Source of the DNA: Plasmopara viticola
Lineage: Eukaryota > Oomycota > Peronosporomycetes > Peronosporales > Peronosporaceae
Direction of reading: 5' to 3'
Assembly (NCBI GenBank): GCA_001695595.3
Contig: MBPM02000010.1
Span: 1,442,525-1,506,524, forward strand
Length of the DNA: 64,000 nt
Shown in pieces: positions 50,901 to 62,700 of the stretch (its first letter is position 1; each line of letters opens with the position of its first letter). The translations under genes and the position numbers were made by a program. The notes under the pieces are model-generated. The model ran no database searches and was not told the DNA's origin. It saw nothing but the letters and a program-made list of their open reading frames with translations.

Positions 50901-51882
50901 CGCAGTAGCGTCTATAATGCGGCTTTTTGCTAAATTGGATCTCAAAGATATTCGCGATTACTCTTCAACCGACAATTATGACTCACAAAATGCTGTGACG
51001 TTGCAAAGTTTTCGAAATATTGCTCGTTCACTTCGTGGTGGAAATTACCAATATTTAGCTTTCGGTCCTTATAATGAAAATGATACCACGCAAATGGTTT
51101 TTGAACCGTATGGAAACGCAGCTTCTCCAGTGAGAAAATATCGAACAGTTTCAAGCCTCCGATCTCTTGAGATGACAATTCTAAATATCACACGTAAATT
51201 TGTTGATCAAGAAGGGAATTTTCGACCAGCTCGCGCCTTTCGTTACTTGACGCTCACTTCGACTCAATGTGCTCACACATCGCGTCATACCCCTCCAACT
51301 TCTCCACTGAGACGCTCGACTTTGAGTAATTTAAGTTTTCGAGCAGCTCGAAAGAATCAAGAAGACCAGGACGTTCTTACTCTAGCCTCCTTAACACCTT
51401 CAAGTTTGAAAAAGCTGCTGTTTTATCGTCACCAGATCAAAACGTCAAAACGCCTCGTCAGTCAATTCTTTCTTCACATTGGTTCGCCATCCAAACATTT
51501 CCTCGACATGTTGCATTTTGCCAAGTGGGCAGTTCCTCTTCCTTGTAAATTGTATGAGAAGGTTCGACATTTGATAAAGCAAATGTTTGTCAAAGGCAAG
51601 GGAGGAGGCGGGCGCATGGGGATGGAACGATTTCTCGCTCAATTGCAGCGTCAGCTTCAACATTCGCCTCACTACGAAGGCACCGAGGATGCCCCAGTTC
51701 AGTTTGTGTCAATGTCGCTCTTATTGTCAAAATTACACCAACTGAACATTTCACTCCACAAACAAGAACTTTTCATGTTGCTACGACATTTTGGTATGGA
51801 CGATGACCTCGAACGTGTGGACTACGCATCGTTTTTGCATCACATGTACGAGCTCGAGGATAATGAGTCATTTTTCGCTTGA
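47981..51882 (+). CDS. Large EF-hand and coiled-coil protein
   Basis: Three exons, 47981-48310, 48399-48838 and 48900-51882, give 1250 residues. The second intron (61 nt) is clear: donor GTACGT, branch ACTAAC, acceptor TAG. The first (88 nt, GTACTG to CAG) is inferred because the frame changes there. Residues about 153-190 are a heptad-rich coil (ENKKLQNVVSSLQDTNVRL). EF-hand-like loops occur at about 269-280 (DADSTGFVNVQQ), 784-795 (DRGRDGTIRTED) and 882-893 (DVDNKGYFDAAD). More helix-loop-helix pairs with weak calcium ligands probably occur between them and near the C-terminus (FGMDDDLERVDYASFLHHM). No catalytic domain is visible. Long EF-hand proteins of this type occur in oomycetes with flagella, but a flagellar or cytoskeletal role here is only a guess. 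The start is the first ATG in frame. Confidence 0.8.
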
Positions 51883-52107
51883 GAAATTTTGTAATAATTT
51901 ACAAATTTAAGATATGAGACAGCTGTTATTCAGAAATTGATGCTGTGCGATCTCGGCAGATGAAGTAGGAATCAAGTTAGTGGACCAAGTCGACACAAGA
52001 CCTTCCTTTATGCAATATAATTGTTTGAATGCGCTTTTTGGCTCTGTACTCTGACTGCTTGATGACTGACACCATGACTGATGACAACAATAACAGTTGC
52101 CCGAGTC

Positions 52108-52296
52108 ATGAATTTTATTCGACTCTACTTGGTAGCCTTTGCGTATGTTCTTGTTTCTGCGAAGCGAAACGTCTGTGATTCACATCCATCAATTAAGAGG
52201 CACTTTGAGTACGCAAGCACGTTTTTAAAATCACGACATGACGACTTGCGCTATCGAAAGCAAAGACTTCAAACCACCAGATCCATGACTTCCTGA
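52108..52296 (+). CDS. Possible small secreted peptide (62 residues)
   Basis: Starting at the second ATG of a 71-codon frame, the product opens with MNFIRLYLVAFAYVLVSA, a good signal-peptide shape with a plausible cleavage site after residue 18. The mature part is about 44 residues, basic, with one cysteine. At about residues 37-46 it reads STFLKSRHDD, which sits where an RxLR motif would sit in oomycete effectors but lacks both arginines. It could be a degenerate or truncated effector relic, an unrelated secreted peptide, or a chance frame. No promoter motif was found upstream. Confidence 0.3.
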   Translation: MNFIRLYLVAFAYVLVSAKRNVCDSHPSIKRHFEYASTFLKSRHDDLRYRKQRLQTTRSMTS

Positions 52297-53273
52297 GATG
52301 GTCTGGATAACAGATTTGCAAAGTGCCTGAAATTGGCAAGTTGTCATAGTGATAGCTTTTATATGCGCTTTAGTGTGCGAGATTTTTCCTGTTTCTTAGC
52401 ATCTATTCATCTTTTATTGTCGATGAGCTTTTTAATATACGTAGACAGTGCAACGACTTTTTCCACTTCGTGTTCCAAAAGTTAATGAGTCGGTTTCCGA
52501 TGAATGACCCGAGAAAATACCTAATGATTCAGCATCTAACACGCAAACATGCAACAACCACACGTTTCTTCGCGTACGTACAATAGTCGTGCTTACTTTG
52601 TATAGTGGACCCTCCATTCAAAAGCATTTATTTTGACGAACTCATACTTCCTGTATCTAAAAAGTCGTTAATAGAGTATGGGGTTTCCGTCGTGCCCAAT
52701 ACCCTATGAGCGACTGTTTAGTTACAGGAATCTGTTGCATCCAAATTCGCAACAGGACGATTTCAGTAAAAATGTAGAGCCCAAGATATAAAGAGCTTCT
52801 AAAAACACATAATGCGTGGAGCCAAATGTGAAACCAAGTGACAGAGATAATTTATTTGAAACAACGAGATCTTCTCCATATGGCAAACTTCGCTCGAAAC
52901 GTTTGATTGACGCGTCCTTTGGTTCTTTTTTTACAGTGGGATCCATTTTTTTTCGTGGTCACATATCGCCACGGCACAAACCATATGGTGGCAGAACGTG
53001 TTCCCATGGACATCCCATGCTACGAGATGAGAAAGGGCTAAAAAACGGACAGGCGAGGGGTTTGGCCATAAAGTAACAAAAAAACATCCAGTTGACTTTT
53101 TGGCTGGTAAAGCATACCATACATTTAGCCACATGCATTGCAAATGCTCATTTGAAACATATCTCTGAAACTTGACCATTATGGGGGCATCTTGCTGTAT
53201 CCCACTTTACCCTTTTCTTCTATAGTCTTTATACAAATGCTTAAACCTCCGAACGAATCTTCTACATAAATGA

Positions 53274-53292
53274 TCACTTCCTCATTTACTTT
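53274..53292 (+). promoter_or_regulatory. Oomycete-type initiator plus flanking element
   Basis: TCACTTCCTCATTTACTTT lies about 50-65 bases before the ATG at 53340. TCACTTCC fits the initiator core except for the first pyrimidine, and CATTTA followed by pyrimidines fits the flanking promoter region. It supports 53340 as the start of a transcribed gene. Confidence 0.5.
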
Positions 53293-53339
53293 TTCTCGAT
53301 CAAGTACCCTTTAAGCAAGACTTACCAGTACCTCGACCA

Positions 53340-54648
53340 ATGAAGACTTTGTCAGCTATAAGCTTTACCATGGGATCACTAGAGCTTACAACAGCTGTTC
53401 TAGGTTCGAACAACACATCACCTGGTAACCTCCATACCAATCAAGGAGTCTTTTCTATCGGTGAAAGCTCGACAAGATTGCTATCCTCTGGTCAGGAATA
53501 TCTTCATGGTAACACCGATCCAACTGAAAGCAGCCGTCCCCAATACGCGGGGACGACTGCGCCTACCTTTCGAAAGGTAACATCGCTGCAGGCGCGTGTT
53601 CAGGGTGATAAACCCCAATGGAATGTCGAAAAGCAGCGCTTTGTATCCGAGTACTACACTACATTTGACGACAAATACCGGGCTGTACTCGATACTGTCA
53701 ACATGGCAGCCGTCGAAGGCGCTCTTAAGTATGTCCAAGCTGAATGTATCAACGCATCGGTTGTGACGGATTGCACGCGGAAAAACAACATTGAGTACGT
53801 TGTGTTCTACCAAACGACAGTGGTGCAACCCGAAGCTGCAATGGAGTTTTATGCCAATGTCACGGATGAACACGACTTCACTATTGAGCACTGTCCCTTT
53901 TCACCGATGGACGGCGGCAATGTCACTCAAAAAGTGATGCAAGTTTTCCAGACGCTTGCGACCAATACATTGGAGCCGATGGTCAACCCGACTTGGGGTT
54001 TTGCGTTGGCGCATCCCTGCAGGATAACGAAGTGATTGCACCGTATCCGCACAATTATTGGTTCTCGTTTCCCAACAGCTGTCCTCAAAGTCGCTGGGAT
54101 GACAAGACGAACGCCTGTCGTACCGACTATGCAGGTGGGTTATGCGCTCTCGGGGTGGAACCTGATGGCAAGACTTGTACATTTTCGTACGAGGTGCTGG
54201 GCTACATTCTTTTGGACAATGTCGTCGGTATCACGTCTTTGGTAAACCTCAAACGAATAATAATTATGCCAATTATACTGAGTTTTGTGAGGCTGGTGGT
54301 GTGGAATTTAGCGTCGTGGTTTCGGGCGGAGAAGTCACGTGGCTGGATGGTCTCGACTTTTGGGCAAATCCGGGCAACAGTGACGCCAATGCCGAACGCG
54401 CCGAGAAACTCGTGACTGCGTACAGTGAACTCGTTGCGAACAATGCAATGACAATGGACGGTGGGATAATGAAGCCACTACCTACGGAATCTTCACTTAC
54501 GGATAGTAATCCACCCTGTTGCGAGAATAGTAAAGCTTGTGCTGACGCTGAATTTGGGTGCAAGCGATCGTACCGGTCCCAAATTTGTCAAGTTTGTTTG
54601 ACCGCCGAACCAAATTGCGTAAAAAAGAGTCGTTCTTTGTATTGTTAA
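53340..54648 (+). CDS. Conserved cysteine-rich, probably secreted oomycete protein (two apparent frameshifts)
   Basis: Three overlapping frames encode one continuous protein of about 436 residues once two single-base losses are allowed. The first frame ends MVNPTWGF and the next resumes CVGASLQDNEVIAPYPHNYW; the break is in a run of four T near 53998-54001. The second break, near 54248-54250, lies in a short C run, after GITSLVN and before PQTNNNYANYTEFC. The protein is rich in cysteine, especially after residue 215 (SFPNSCPQSRW, PPCCENSKACADAEFGC), with several N-glycosylation sequons, which suggests an extracellular protein. The N-terminus (MKTLSAISFTMGSLELTTAV) is only a weak signal peptide. 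I recall similar oomycete hypothetical proteins with a PHNYWFSFPNSCP motif but no function. Because the motif regions are intact and a promoter is present, sequence error is more likely than gene death. Confidence 0.65.
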
Positions 54649-54824
54649 AAATTAGGTAGCAGTTCTAAATCTAATACAAATGTGTTCCTGTATTTCGCGA
54701 CGGTTTGGTACGATTTGAGCTCTTGCGTGCGCAATAAGGCTTCATTTCTTCGTAAGCAAATCTCTTGTAGGCACCATTGCTGTAGGCCATAAAAGGTTTT
54801 ACTACTAATACAATACCGACACAT
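54649..54824. terminator. Convergent 3' intergenic region
   Basis: About 176 bases between the stop codons of two converging genes must hold both 3' ends. AATACAAATG-like and AAAAGGTTTT-like AT-rich stretches are present, but no specific polyadenylation signal could be assigned. Confidence 0.3.
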
Positions 54825-56316
54825 TCAAAAAAGGTGACAAACGTACAAGAAGCAGAAGATGACAAAAGTCACAGAAATCATAGACACCATGATCCACTCG
54901 GGACAAGCGTAGAAAAACTTGGGTGGTACATGACCCGTAGCGTCCACGTGGGTCCTCCTCAGTGCACTCATGCCAGGCACGATAATCGCAGACAAAAAGT
55001 TGCCACAAAGCTGTTGAAGCGCAGCGACGGTGGCTTCGCTGGTTGGGTACGCGCACTCGACTCCCAATTCGAGAACAATCGGCTGCAAGGGTCCCAAAAC
55101 AGCCCCTAGAAACATCAAACTAAGAAGCGTCGCGTGGACATCAACCTTTGGCACTAGTCGAAAGAAGCTGATTGCCACTGCTGTCAGGAGCAGACACAGT
55201 TGCAACGCCGTCTTGTGATTTCTCTTTCTGTCAACGTACTGGCTGATCACTTGACCACCCACCAAAGAACTCACAATAAAAGCAGCACCCACGACTCCAA
55301 TTTGCGATTTAGAAAAGTGAGCAACACTAAGAAATTTGCCTAAAAGTGCACACAGGGCATTCAAAACGCACTCGGCGACAGAAAATGCCACAATCGTATG
55401 CCAAAAGCCAGTGTGTGTAAACGAATTGGCCCATTGACTCCAATCGTACTCGTCATGAAGGTGTACGTCAGATGTGACCGAATGCGCCACGTCAGTTTTC
55501 GGAAACGACCGAAAGAAAAAGTAGGCAAGCACAAAAGAGCCAGCCGCACAGAGTGTCACGCAAAGATTCCAGAAAGGGACTTCGTTCACGGAGAGCACGA
55601 TAAAGGGAGCGGAGAGGTAAACAAGTGCTGTGCCCATTGCATTGGCATTCACGGCGATGCTGGTCGATGTTGCACGCGACTGAGACGGGAACCAATTGGC
55701 AGATAGCACAGCAGGAGAGTTTACCATAAATGGCATGGCAAATGAGGCAAGAAGTTGCCCAAGCAACGTCATGTAAATTTCGCCGGTTGGCTCAAAAGCA
55801 CACGCAAAATAGCGTAATCCAGCACCGATTGCCTGTAAGAAGCTGCCAAGTACAACACCGTAGCGCAATCCCTTCTTGTCCATAATCCACGACCCCACGA
55901 GCGAGCATGGAATGTACGAAATAAAATAGACAGTAACTAACTCGGTTGAATGAAGCTGCAATACATAAATAGGAGTCAGCTTTGACTAGCAACACGTCCA
56001 AATATCTACGTACGCGCTCTTGCCACCTAGTCTCGACAATGCTCGCAATTGGTGCATACGAATAGCAAATGCTCTGATTGATTGCAGTAAGAAGTGACAA
56101 AATTGATAACATGACCCATTTTGTGGAAGCATTTTGATGCGCTGTCACTGAGGACCTGTCCTTCAACTCTGAGAAAGTTCCATAATCTGCACACAAAATT
56201 TTGTGATAAGAGATCGCCAAAACGATTTTAACTCACAACCAACCATCACTATCCATGTCTTCGTAAGAACCCGCCGGTGCCGTCTTGTCGTCTATCGGGT
56301 CATGTAGGGCTAGCAT
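54825..56316 (-). CDS. MFS transporter, FLVCR-like (possible heme or choline/ethanolamine carrier)
   Basis: The last exon, 55955-54825, is clear. It is joined by a 58-nt intron (donor GTACGT, acceptor TGCAG) to an exon ending at 56014. The first exon probably starts at 56316 (MLALHDPIDDKTAP) and ends at 56237 before GTGAGT. Its acceptor is uncertain: 56155 keeps the frame (450 residues in all), whereas the better-looking acceptor at 56186 would shift it. About 12 hydrophobic segments are present. Key blocks are KWVMLSILSLLTAINQ (first helix), GSWIMDKKGLR (MFS motif A region after helix 2), and SANWFPSQSRATSTSIAV, which resembles the WF(x)6RATATSI block of FLVCR-type carriers. Family members move heme, choline or ethanolamine across membranes; the substrate here is not predictable. 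The gene is convergent with the preceding secreted-protein gene, about 175 bases apart. Confidence 0.75.
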
Positions 56317-56570
56317 TTTGTCAGTCAACTTTTATTTGTGAGAAGATTAAGTAATCGCTTTTTATACTCTGTTACGAAACCACCTTTGTTGCCTAATTTA
56401 AAATACAAATTAGTATTTATTCGATTTCACTGAATATTTATATTATCATCGTCATTAAGTCCGCGCCACCCGTCTTTTACTGGTATCTTTACCGAATAAA
56501 AATGTGATGAAGTAGATGCGATAAAAAGTATAGTCGAACCAAAATAACAGGTACGCAAACAGCAGTCTAA
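56317..56570. other. Upstream region of the FLVCR-like gene
   Basis: AT-rich promoter region on the minus strand. No confident initiator motif was found. Beyond it starts the tract of decayed coding repeats. Confidence 0.3.
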
Positions 56571-56574
56571 TCCA

Positions 56575-59420
56575 TCCCATCAACATTTACCTGAAAACCA
56601 TGAAGTTTTCTGCGCGCCTCCTTTACGCATCGTGATGTGTTATCCTGTCACGGGCTTAACGATGCGGCTGCATCTATTTCCTCCCATTCGCTCAGCAACT
56701 GGAACGCGTCGCGGCGTTCGAGCTGTCGTTTGCTCCAGTGAGCGGACCGCTACTTGATCCAAGATTTCGTGTTAAGTGGCTGGCTTTTGGCTCTAGTATT
56801 GAGATGTTTCTGGTATTTTACTGAGAAATGCAATGTTCCTGTTTAGCATGCAGAATGGAACTAACCTTCATAGCATGAAACCAAACCACATAGCATGTAA
56901 TTGTAAATATTAGGCCTAAAGCTGCAGTCTTTTGCACACTTTAATTTTTTGGACCAAAAATTGTGCACAATTGTTTACCAAAAGATCTCACATCTTTCTG
57001 CACGCCTCCTTTGTGCAAGAAGTTGAGCGGTTTTGTCTACCAGGTAAAAATTTGATGTCCACGCAGCTAGATCGTCTACATATTTCCTCGAAGGTTTCGG
57101 GATTGATAGAATCGTCTTCCCACATCAGTCAGTCGCGCACTATGCGCTGCTCGATAAGCTTGCTGTCTTGTGTGTTCATTCTTCCGAACAGATGGAACGT
57201 ATAACGGTGTTCGATCTCTACGATCAAATTTAATGCTTTAGTTTCCAGAAGGCATATGCTCCGGTAGGCCGGATGTAGTGTCTACATCATGATTTAAGCC
57301 GGGAAAATTAAGGGTAAATACCTCTAACGAGAGGAACATATCAATCATTTCCTTTTGGACTTGAGAGGCAAAGACGGTCACTGAAGCTTTATTACACTCA
57401 TCTTATTAGCCTTACAATGTCGTAATGTGCTCAGTGTCTACAATAATGAACACTACATTTGTGCTTTGGCGGCCATCTCTATTCCCTTGATTCAAAAAAG
57501 TGGGCTCGGGCATCTCTTATAGCCCCCGAAAACAGAATAGAAACCAAATGTCAGCCATAATCGACAAGATATTCTTACTCTTATATTTGTAAGTGGCATG
57601 ATACGCTCGATATACAGACGTCTATTGACTACAGCATAGATGCGTACACAGTTTTCAAAGTGCAATTTCACGAGTCGTCACATACAGCCAAGCTTCATCC
57701 TTGAAAGACTTGGGTGCTTTGTCGGTAATCAAACTGGTTTGCACACCGAGATAGTTTAAATGTTAACATTTTGTGCATACGACGAACAGATTTAAAGCTG
57801 CAAATTATTGTTTTGGGTAGTGAGCTGGCGTTTACGCTGTTGGACCTTGTCACACCTGGTAGTACTCCTAGTCCAAAGGAAGCAGAGTGTCTAATTTAAT
57901 CTTTTCAAACACTCCGGATTGAATTGTACCACCTCCCCGTATCTGTCGTACGCGCACCTTGCACTACTCTAATGATCACTGGCTTTCTTTTGGGATTCGG
58001 TTGTCTTTATAATCCTCCTCGCTGCTAAGCAGCAGGAACGTGTCCCGACGTTCGTGCTCTACGAGCTTTAGGGCAAAGCCTAAAGCCAGCTCCGATAGCT
58101 CTAACGTGCATCTCGGATGAAAGAATTCCAGTCTTTTCCGGAATAAGAAAGTACGAATGCTCATTTAAGCGGCCATGACGATATCGAGAAGGCCGGCGAC
58201 ATCTATCTAGTTTGTAGTCTTTTAAACCGCGTCAAAGTTAAGGTCGACTTTGTCAGCCCCCATAAGGATAGACACGGTTCGTGTGTCTTGTTTACCGCAG
58301 CAAATTATCGAAGCTTAGCTTAAGTCAGCATTAAGGACCCGTTTATGGGGATTCCGTCGGAGAAGAAGCTGCCTATTCACAACATTGCAAAGAACGAACG
58401 TGTTCGTAGCTGCCCTTCTGATAGAAGGCAACTTTGATCGCTTCTTCTGATGTGTCAAAGAGCAGAGTGCGAGACGGGCATTGATGCCGTATTAGAGAGT
58501 GACGCCTCAGTAGTAAAGGCCGTCAACTTACCTTGATCATGACTATATCCATAACGATTACGCCTATTAATGCTGGCGGAAATCATACTTACCGGGAAAA
58601 ACGTTGCTCTCTTCATGTATTTTGTGGACAAGTAAAAAAGAGTTACGGGTGATTGCCAACCTTAGGTCCAGCTATTTAATTGAAGAATGTGCGAAAGCCA
58701 CGCACACCCGATCATCGGTGGTGCAATTAGTGACTTACGGTGTTGCAAATTTCTAATTGACTATGATTAATGCAGCAGATATTTAGCTTGTAGAGCAAGA
58801 TTTATAACAATTGATGCGCCTTGCTATATAGCAATCCTTATGCATCTTACCATTCCTAACGTGTTGGTTGCACATATCTCTTGGCTCATTCCTCATGCAA
58901 TTATCCCTGAACAATGCACTGCGGGCATGGTGAAAGTCCGCTACTACTACAGCTTAGTCGAAAACCCAATTTTCCGTCAAAAAGTATCCTCAACAGAATT
59001 ATGGCTCATGGTGCAAATTCAATTAATGGCATGTTGTCCCCTTCCACACTGCATATCTGTTTTCAGTGCATGTACATAGCTATATTGAATTTGCATTAGA
59101 TAATTAAGACTTGACATTGCAATCTCTTACACACGTCGATGCGCTTAAGACCAGAAATATTGTGCAATTGCTCGCTATCATACCTCTCATTTACCTTAAC
59201 GCGACCCTGTTATACCTGGTAGTATTCAGCAATCATACGCTTACGTACTACCTAAACACTTGCAAAGTTTTTATGCGTAATTCCCCACCTGTTGGTCGCG
59301 CAATTTGCGCTACTTTGATGACTTGCTACTTTCTCTTAGCTTGAGTATATGCATCCTCTCTGCTATCAAAAATTGGAACGCGTTACAGTGCTCAGACTTT
59401 ACGAGCAAAGTATATGCTTT
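56575..59420 (-). repeat. Tract of at least four decayed copies of an unidentified coding repeat
   Basis: Four places on the minus strand translate to related peptides: ERRDAFQLL near 56722-56692, EHRYTFHLF near 57213-57183, ERRDTFLLL near 58055-58021, and EHCNAFQFL near 59393-59362. The DNA of the four shares GGAACG followed by a GTTCG- or GCTCAG-like end. Copy 2 continues downstream as NPETFEEICRRSSC, then VDIKFLPGR, then CTKEACRKM with only two stops in about 100 codons. Copy 1 has the matching CVKEARRKL. Copies 3 and 4 are each associated with EYYQV-stop-QG near 57850 and 59210. All copies are broken. The family is not recognised; it could be a duplicated gene family or the coding part of a transposon. 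A related block may occur near 6.6 kb. Confidence 0.55.
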
Positions 59421-59701
59421 ACAGCGTACGAAGCACATGATTAGGCAGCTACGGTGGTGGCGTCAAGAAGCTTAGTCTTTCGACCGTAGAAGTATCCAAT
59501 TTTTTGCGTCTATATTGACACAAAAACTGTTAATCTGGGACCAAACTACAATCATATTTTTGCCCGATCGTTTGCTTTATTATCATTCTATATCGTGAGT
59601 TGCAACTTCAAATCACCACGTATATTGACATTAAGTTCTACGCCTCTTCGTGCGCACATTGTGCCACAAAGATTCTCTCAAACTTTGAGATCTGGTAAAT
59701 A
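59421..59701. other. Upstream region of the multi-PH gene
   Basis: About 280 bases that should carry the promoter. CTCAAACTTTG at about 59677-59687 is a poor initiator match. Nothing else was recognised. Confidence 0.3.
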
Positions 59702-62700
59702 ATGGAGGGATATCTGTGGAAACGAGGCCGCAAAGTGCCCAGCATGTACGTCTTGGTCGTGCTAAAATCCTTAATGCTCCTGTCGAACTAACGAGTCACT
59801 TTTTGCATACAGGAAGCGCAAGTACGCTGTACTCAAAGGCACCATGTTGTCCTTTTACGTGACTCAAGACGAAGCCCAACGCCCAGGGGTCATTCCTAAA
59901 CGAGTGGTCGAGATTACCGACCTACGGATCATGCCCGCAGCATCGTCGTCCGAGACGACGCACCTTCCACTTATCGTACTTGACTATTTCGACGCAAAAG
60001 GAGGTGGTACTCTTTCTTGTCGAGCAGCATCGAAAGAGATGCAACAAGTTTGGCTAGCGTCACTGCAACACGCACTCGATGAGCCCAATCGCATGGCAGA
60101 GGAAGAGATTGCCGAGGTGCAGGAAGAGATCCACCGAGACACTGAGCGTCACAGTCAAGCAGTGCAACAAGCCATTGAAGCCGTGGAAGCTGCAGGTCGA
60201 CACCATCGAGAACAGGCCCATGCTGAAGTGACTTTGCAACAAAATCGAGGAATTGCAAGAAAGTTAAGCACGGAACTAGAAAGTGCAAAGGTGTTGCATT
60301 TGGAGGCAAAAGACACGGTGCAGACGCTTCAATTGACACTAGAGGACGAAAAACAATCAAAAAGGTTGAATTCGGAGCAAGAAAAGGAGCTGACGGTAGC
60401 CAAAATGGAAGTGGCCGCAAGTGCTGAGTCCACTTATGGTCGAAAGGTCGAGTGGCTACAAGCAGAAATCGAACGCAACTCGAAAGAGCATTTAGACCTT
60501 GTCGAGCGAGTGCAAACGTGCGCAGAAGAGAGCAAACACTTTCGTCAAGTGGCGACAATGAGCTTGGAAGATGCGCAACTTACTAAGCAACGGACAAAAC
60601 GCTTGGCGTCATGGGATGAGGATACGGCAAGCACGCGACATTCGCATCTGGATCCATTGGCGAAAGGGTATCTACTCTGTCAACATCCTCTGCGAACGAC
60701 AATGCACCGTCGCTACTACGTTCTCACTGGCAATACGCTGTGTTGGTACGCCGACCAAGATGCGTATGAACACAAGATGGATGCACCTAACGGCGTGTTG
60801 CACGTAGCGGAAGTGTTTGAATGGGATGGTAGAGTGAAACCCACGTCTCCAATGCGACGACTTGTCGTGCCGTTTAGTAGCTCTTCGAAAGCCCGTTTTA
60901 CTGAGCAGTGTTCAAATCCATTCGCTGTGCTCACCGTGGAAGGAAAGACATTACGTTGTAGTGCACCACTTGCGAAGGACCAGGAAGAATGGATTGCAGC
61001 CCTTCACATTGGTCTTACTATGCCTCCGCTGTCCCCTCATCGAGCTCGTGCCGCTAAAGCGCGTCGGGATTCCTTCGACCTGCTGGCATCCACTCCACCA
61101 TCGCCAAACCGACAGAACAGTGAGAAAACACCGAAAGAAGAGGCAAAAGTGGCAGAAACAACCGACACAGGTGTGGCATCTTCGGACGACTCGACTTTAA
61201 AAGTGGTCGTGGAAGGGTATTTGGTCTTGACACTGTCCCAAGATGTGATCCTGAAGAAGCAATACTGCCAACTTAGAGCACTCACACTGTACACGTTCGC
61301 TACGCATCAAGAGGCGTCAAAAGAAAACAATGTTTTTGACATCACTGGAGTCTCAAAATGGAATGGCCACACTTCGTTACTGCAGTACGACCACGCTTTC
61401 TTACTACACTCGGGTCAGCATCAAAGTATTTACTGCAGTGCACCTGATATCAAGGACCAAAAGCATTGGATCCACAGTGTGCAACGAGCAATAGTGCAGT
61501 ACCAGCACCAAGGCAGGCGAGATTATGAGTTGTCGATGCAAATTGCAGCAACAGAACCGGATGAAGTTTTTACTGAAAAAGTATCTGACGTCTCTGCTCA
61601 AAATGACCTTTTAGTCGTTTTGCAACGATATTATAGCGAGCACCACCCTAGCAAGTTGAATGATGTCCCAATGCTTTTATCTCGATACAAAGGGCGTGAA
61701 CAAGCACTTGTCGAGCATCTGAATCGTCTTTACGGCACGTCAATGGGGATAGACACCAACGTGCAAAAGAACCCAGCAGTTTCGTTGCCGTCACCTCCCG
61801 CTCTGTTGCCTAAACGTGCTCCTGCTTCCCCAATGCCGTGTTCAGGTGATCATTCCGACTGGCTTACGTGGAACAATGAGACCAGTCCTCGTTTTTGCAT
61901 TTTGATTGAAAACCGTCTTGAATGCTTTGAATCGGTGGCACAAAGCCGAGTTGAAACACCATCGACTGTATTTGTAGTGACTGATCTTCATGACTATCCA
62001 GTGCCGTCACCAATGAGGAGCGGAACGAGACATGAAACCAAGGAATTGCAATTCTTCATATCGGGAGGAAACGAGCCTTTGACGTCGTCCACTGAGTTGC
62101 AGGTCCTTCAGGCAACTTCAAGCGAAGCAAAGCAAACGTGGATAGCAAAGTTGCAACGTGCTTTGACGTCAATCTCCAGTGTCTCGAAATCAAAATCTCC
62201 ATCAGATATCTCGCTATGTTTACAACCTACACAAGGTGCAACTTTGCAGGAAAAAGTCCTTACATACTACGAGCGTTACAACCCGACACGAGTCCATAAT
62301 GTAGACCAAATGCTCACAAGTTTTGCAGGACGAGAACGGCAATTGTTGTGGGCGTTGGATGCCACGTACGGCACTAATGTCAGTCTAGACCCGACTTTTG
62401 CCACTCTTTTGCCTCCAATGGACCAATCAAGTGCTGTGAACTATCGCGAAGGTTATCTGACTGTAAAACATCCGCTCTTGGGACCATCGCCTCGCAAGTG
62501 TTTTTGTGTCCTTAACGGCACCAACTGGCAATGTTTCAACAGCATCCATAGCCACATTGCTTTAATGTCCGATGTGGTAGTGAGTGTACACCCAGTGACA
62601 ACAAAACTGGCCGAACAGCTGGCCTTCCACTTGGAAACTCAGACGAACGGCGTCATCTTGCTACATGCCGATGCTGTGGAAATTGTTCACGACTGGACGC

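Larger units (their letters stand above)
51883..53339. other. Intergenic region with one small secreted-peptide candidate
   Basis: About 1.45 kb. Apart from the small frame at 52108-52296 and the promoter motif at 53274, nothing recognisable was seen. Frames at 52722-53179 on either strand lack family features. Confidence 0.4.

Noticed and set aside
59971..60558. 195-codon minus-strand open frame inside the multi-PH gene
   Set aside because: Antisense to the coiled-coil region; composition mirrors the real frame.
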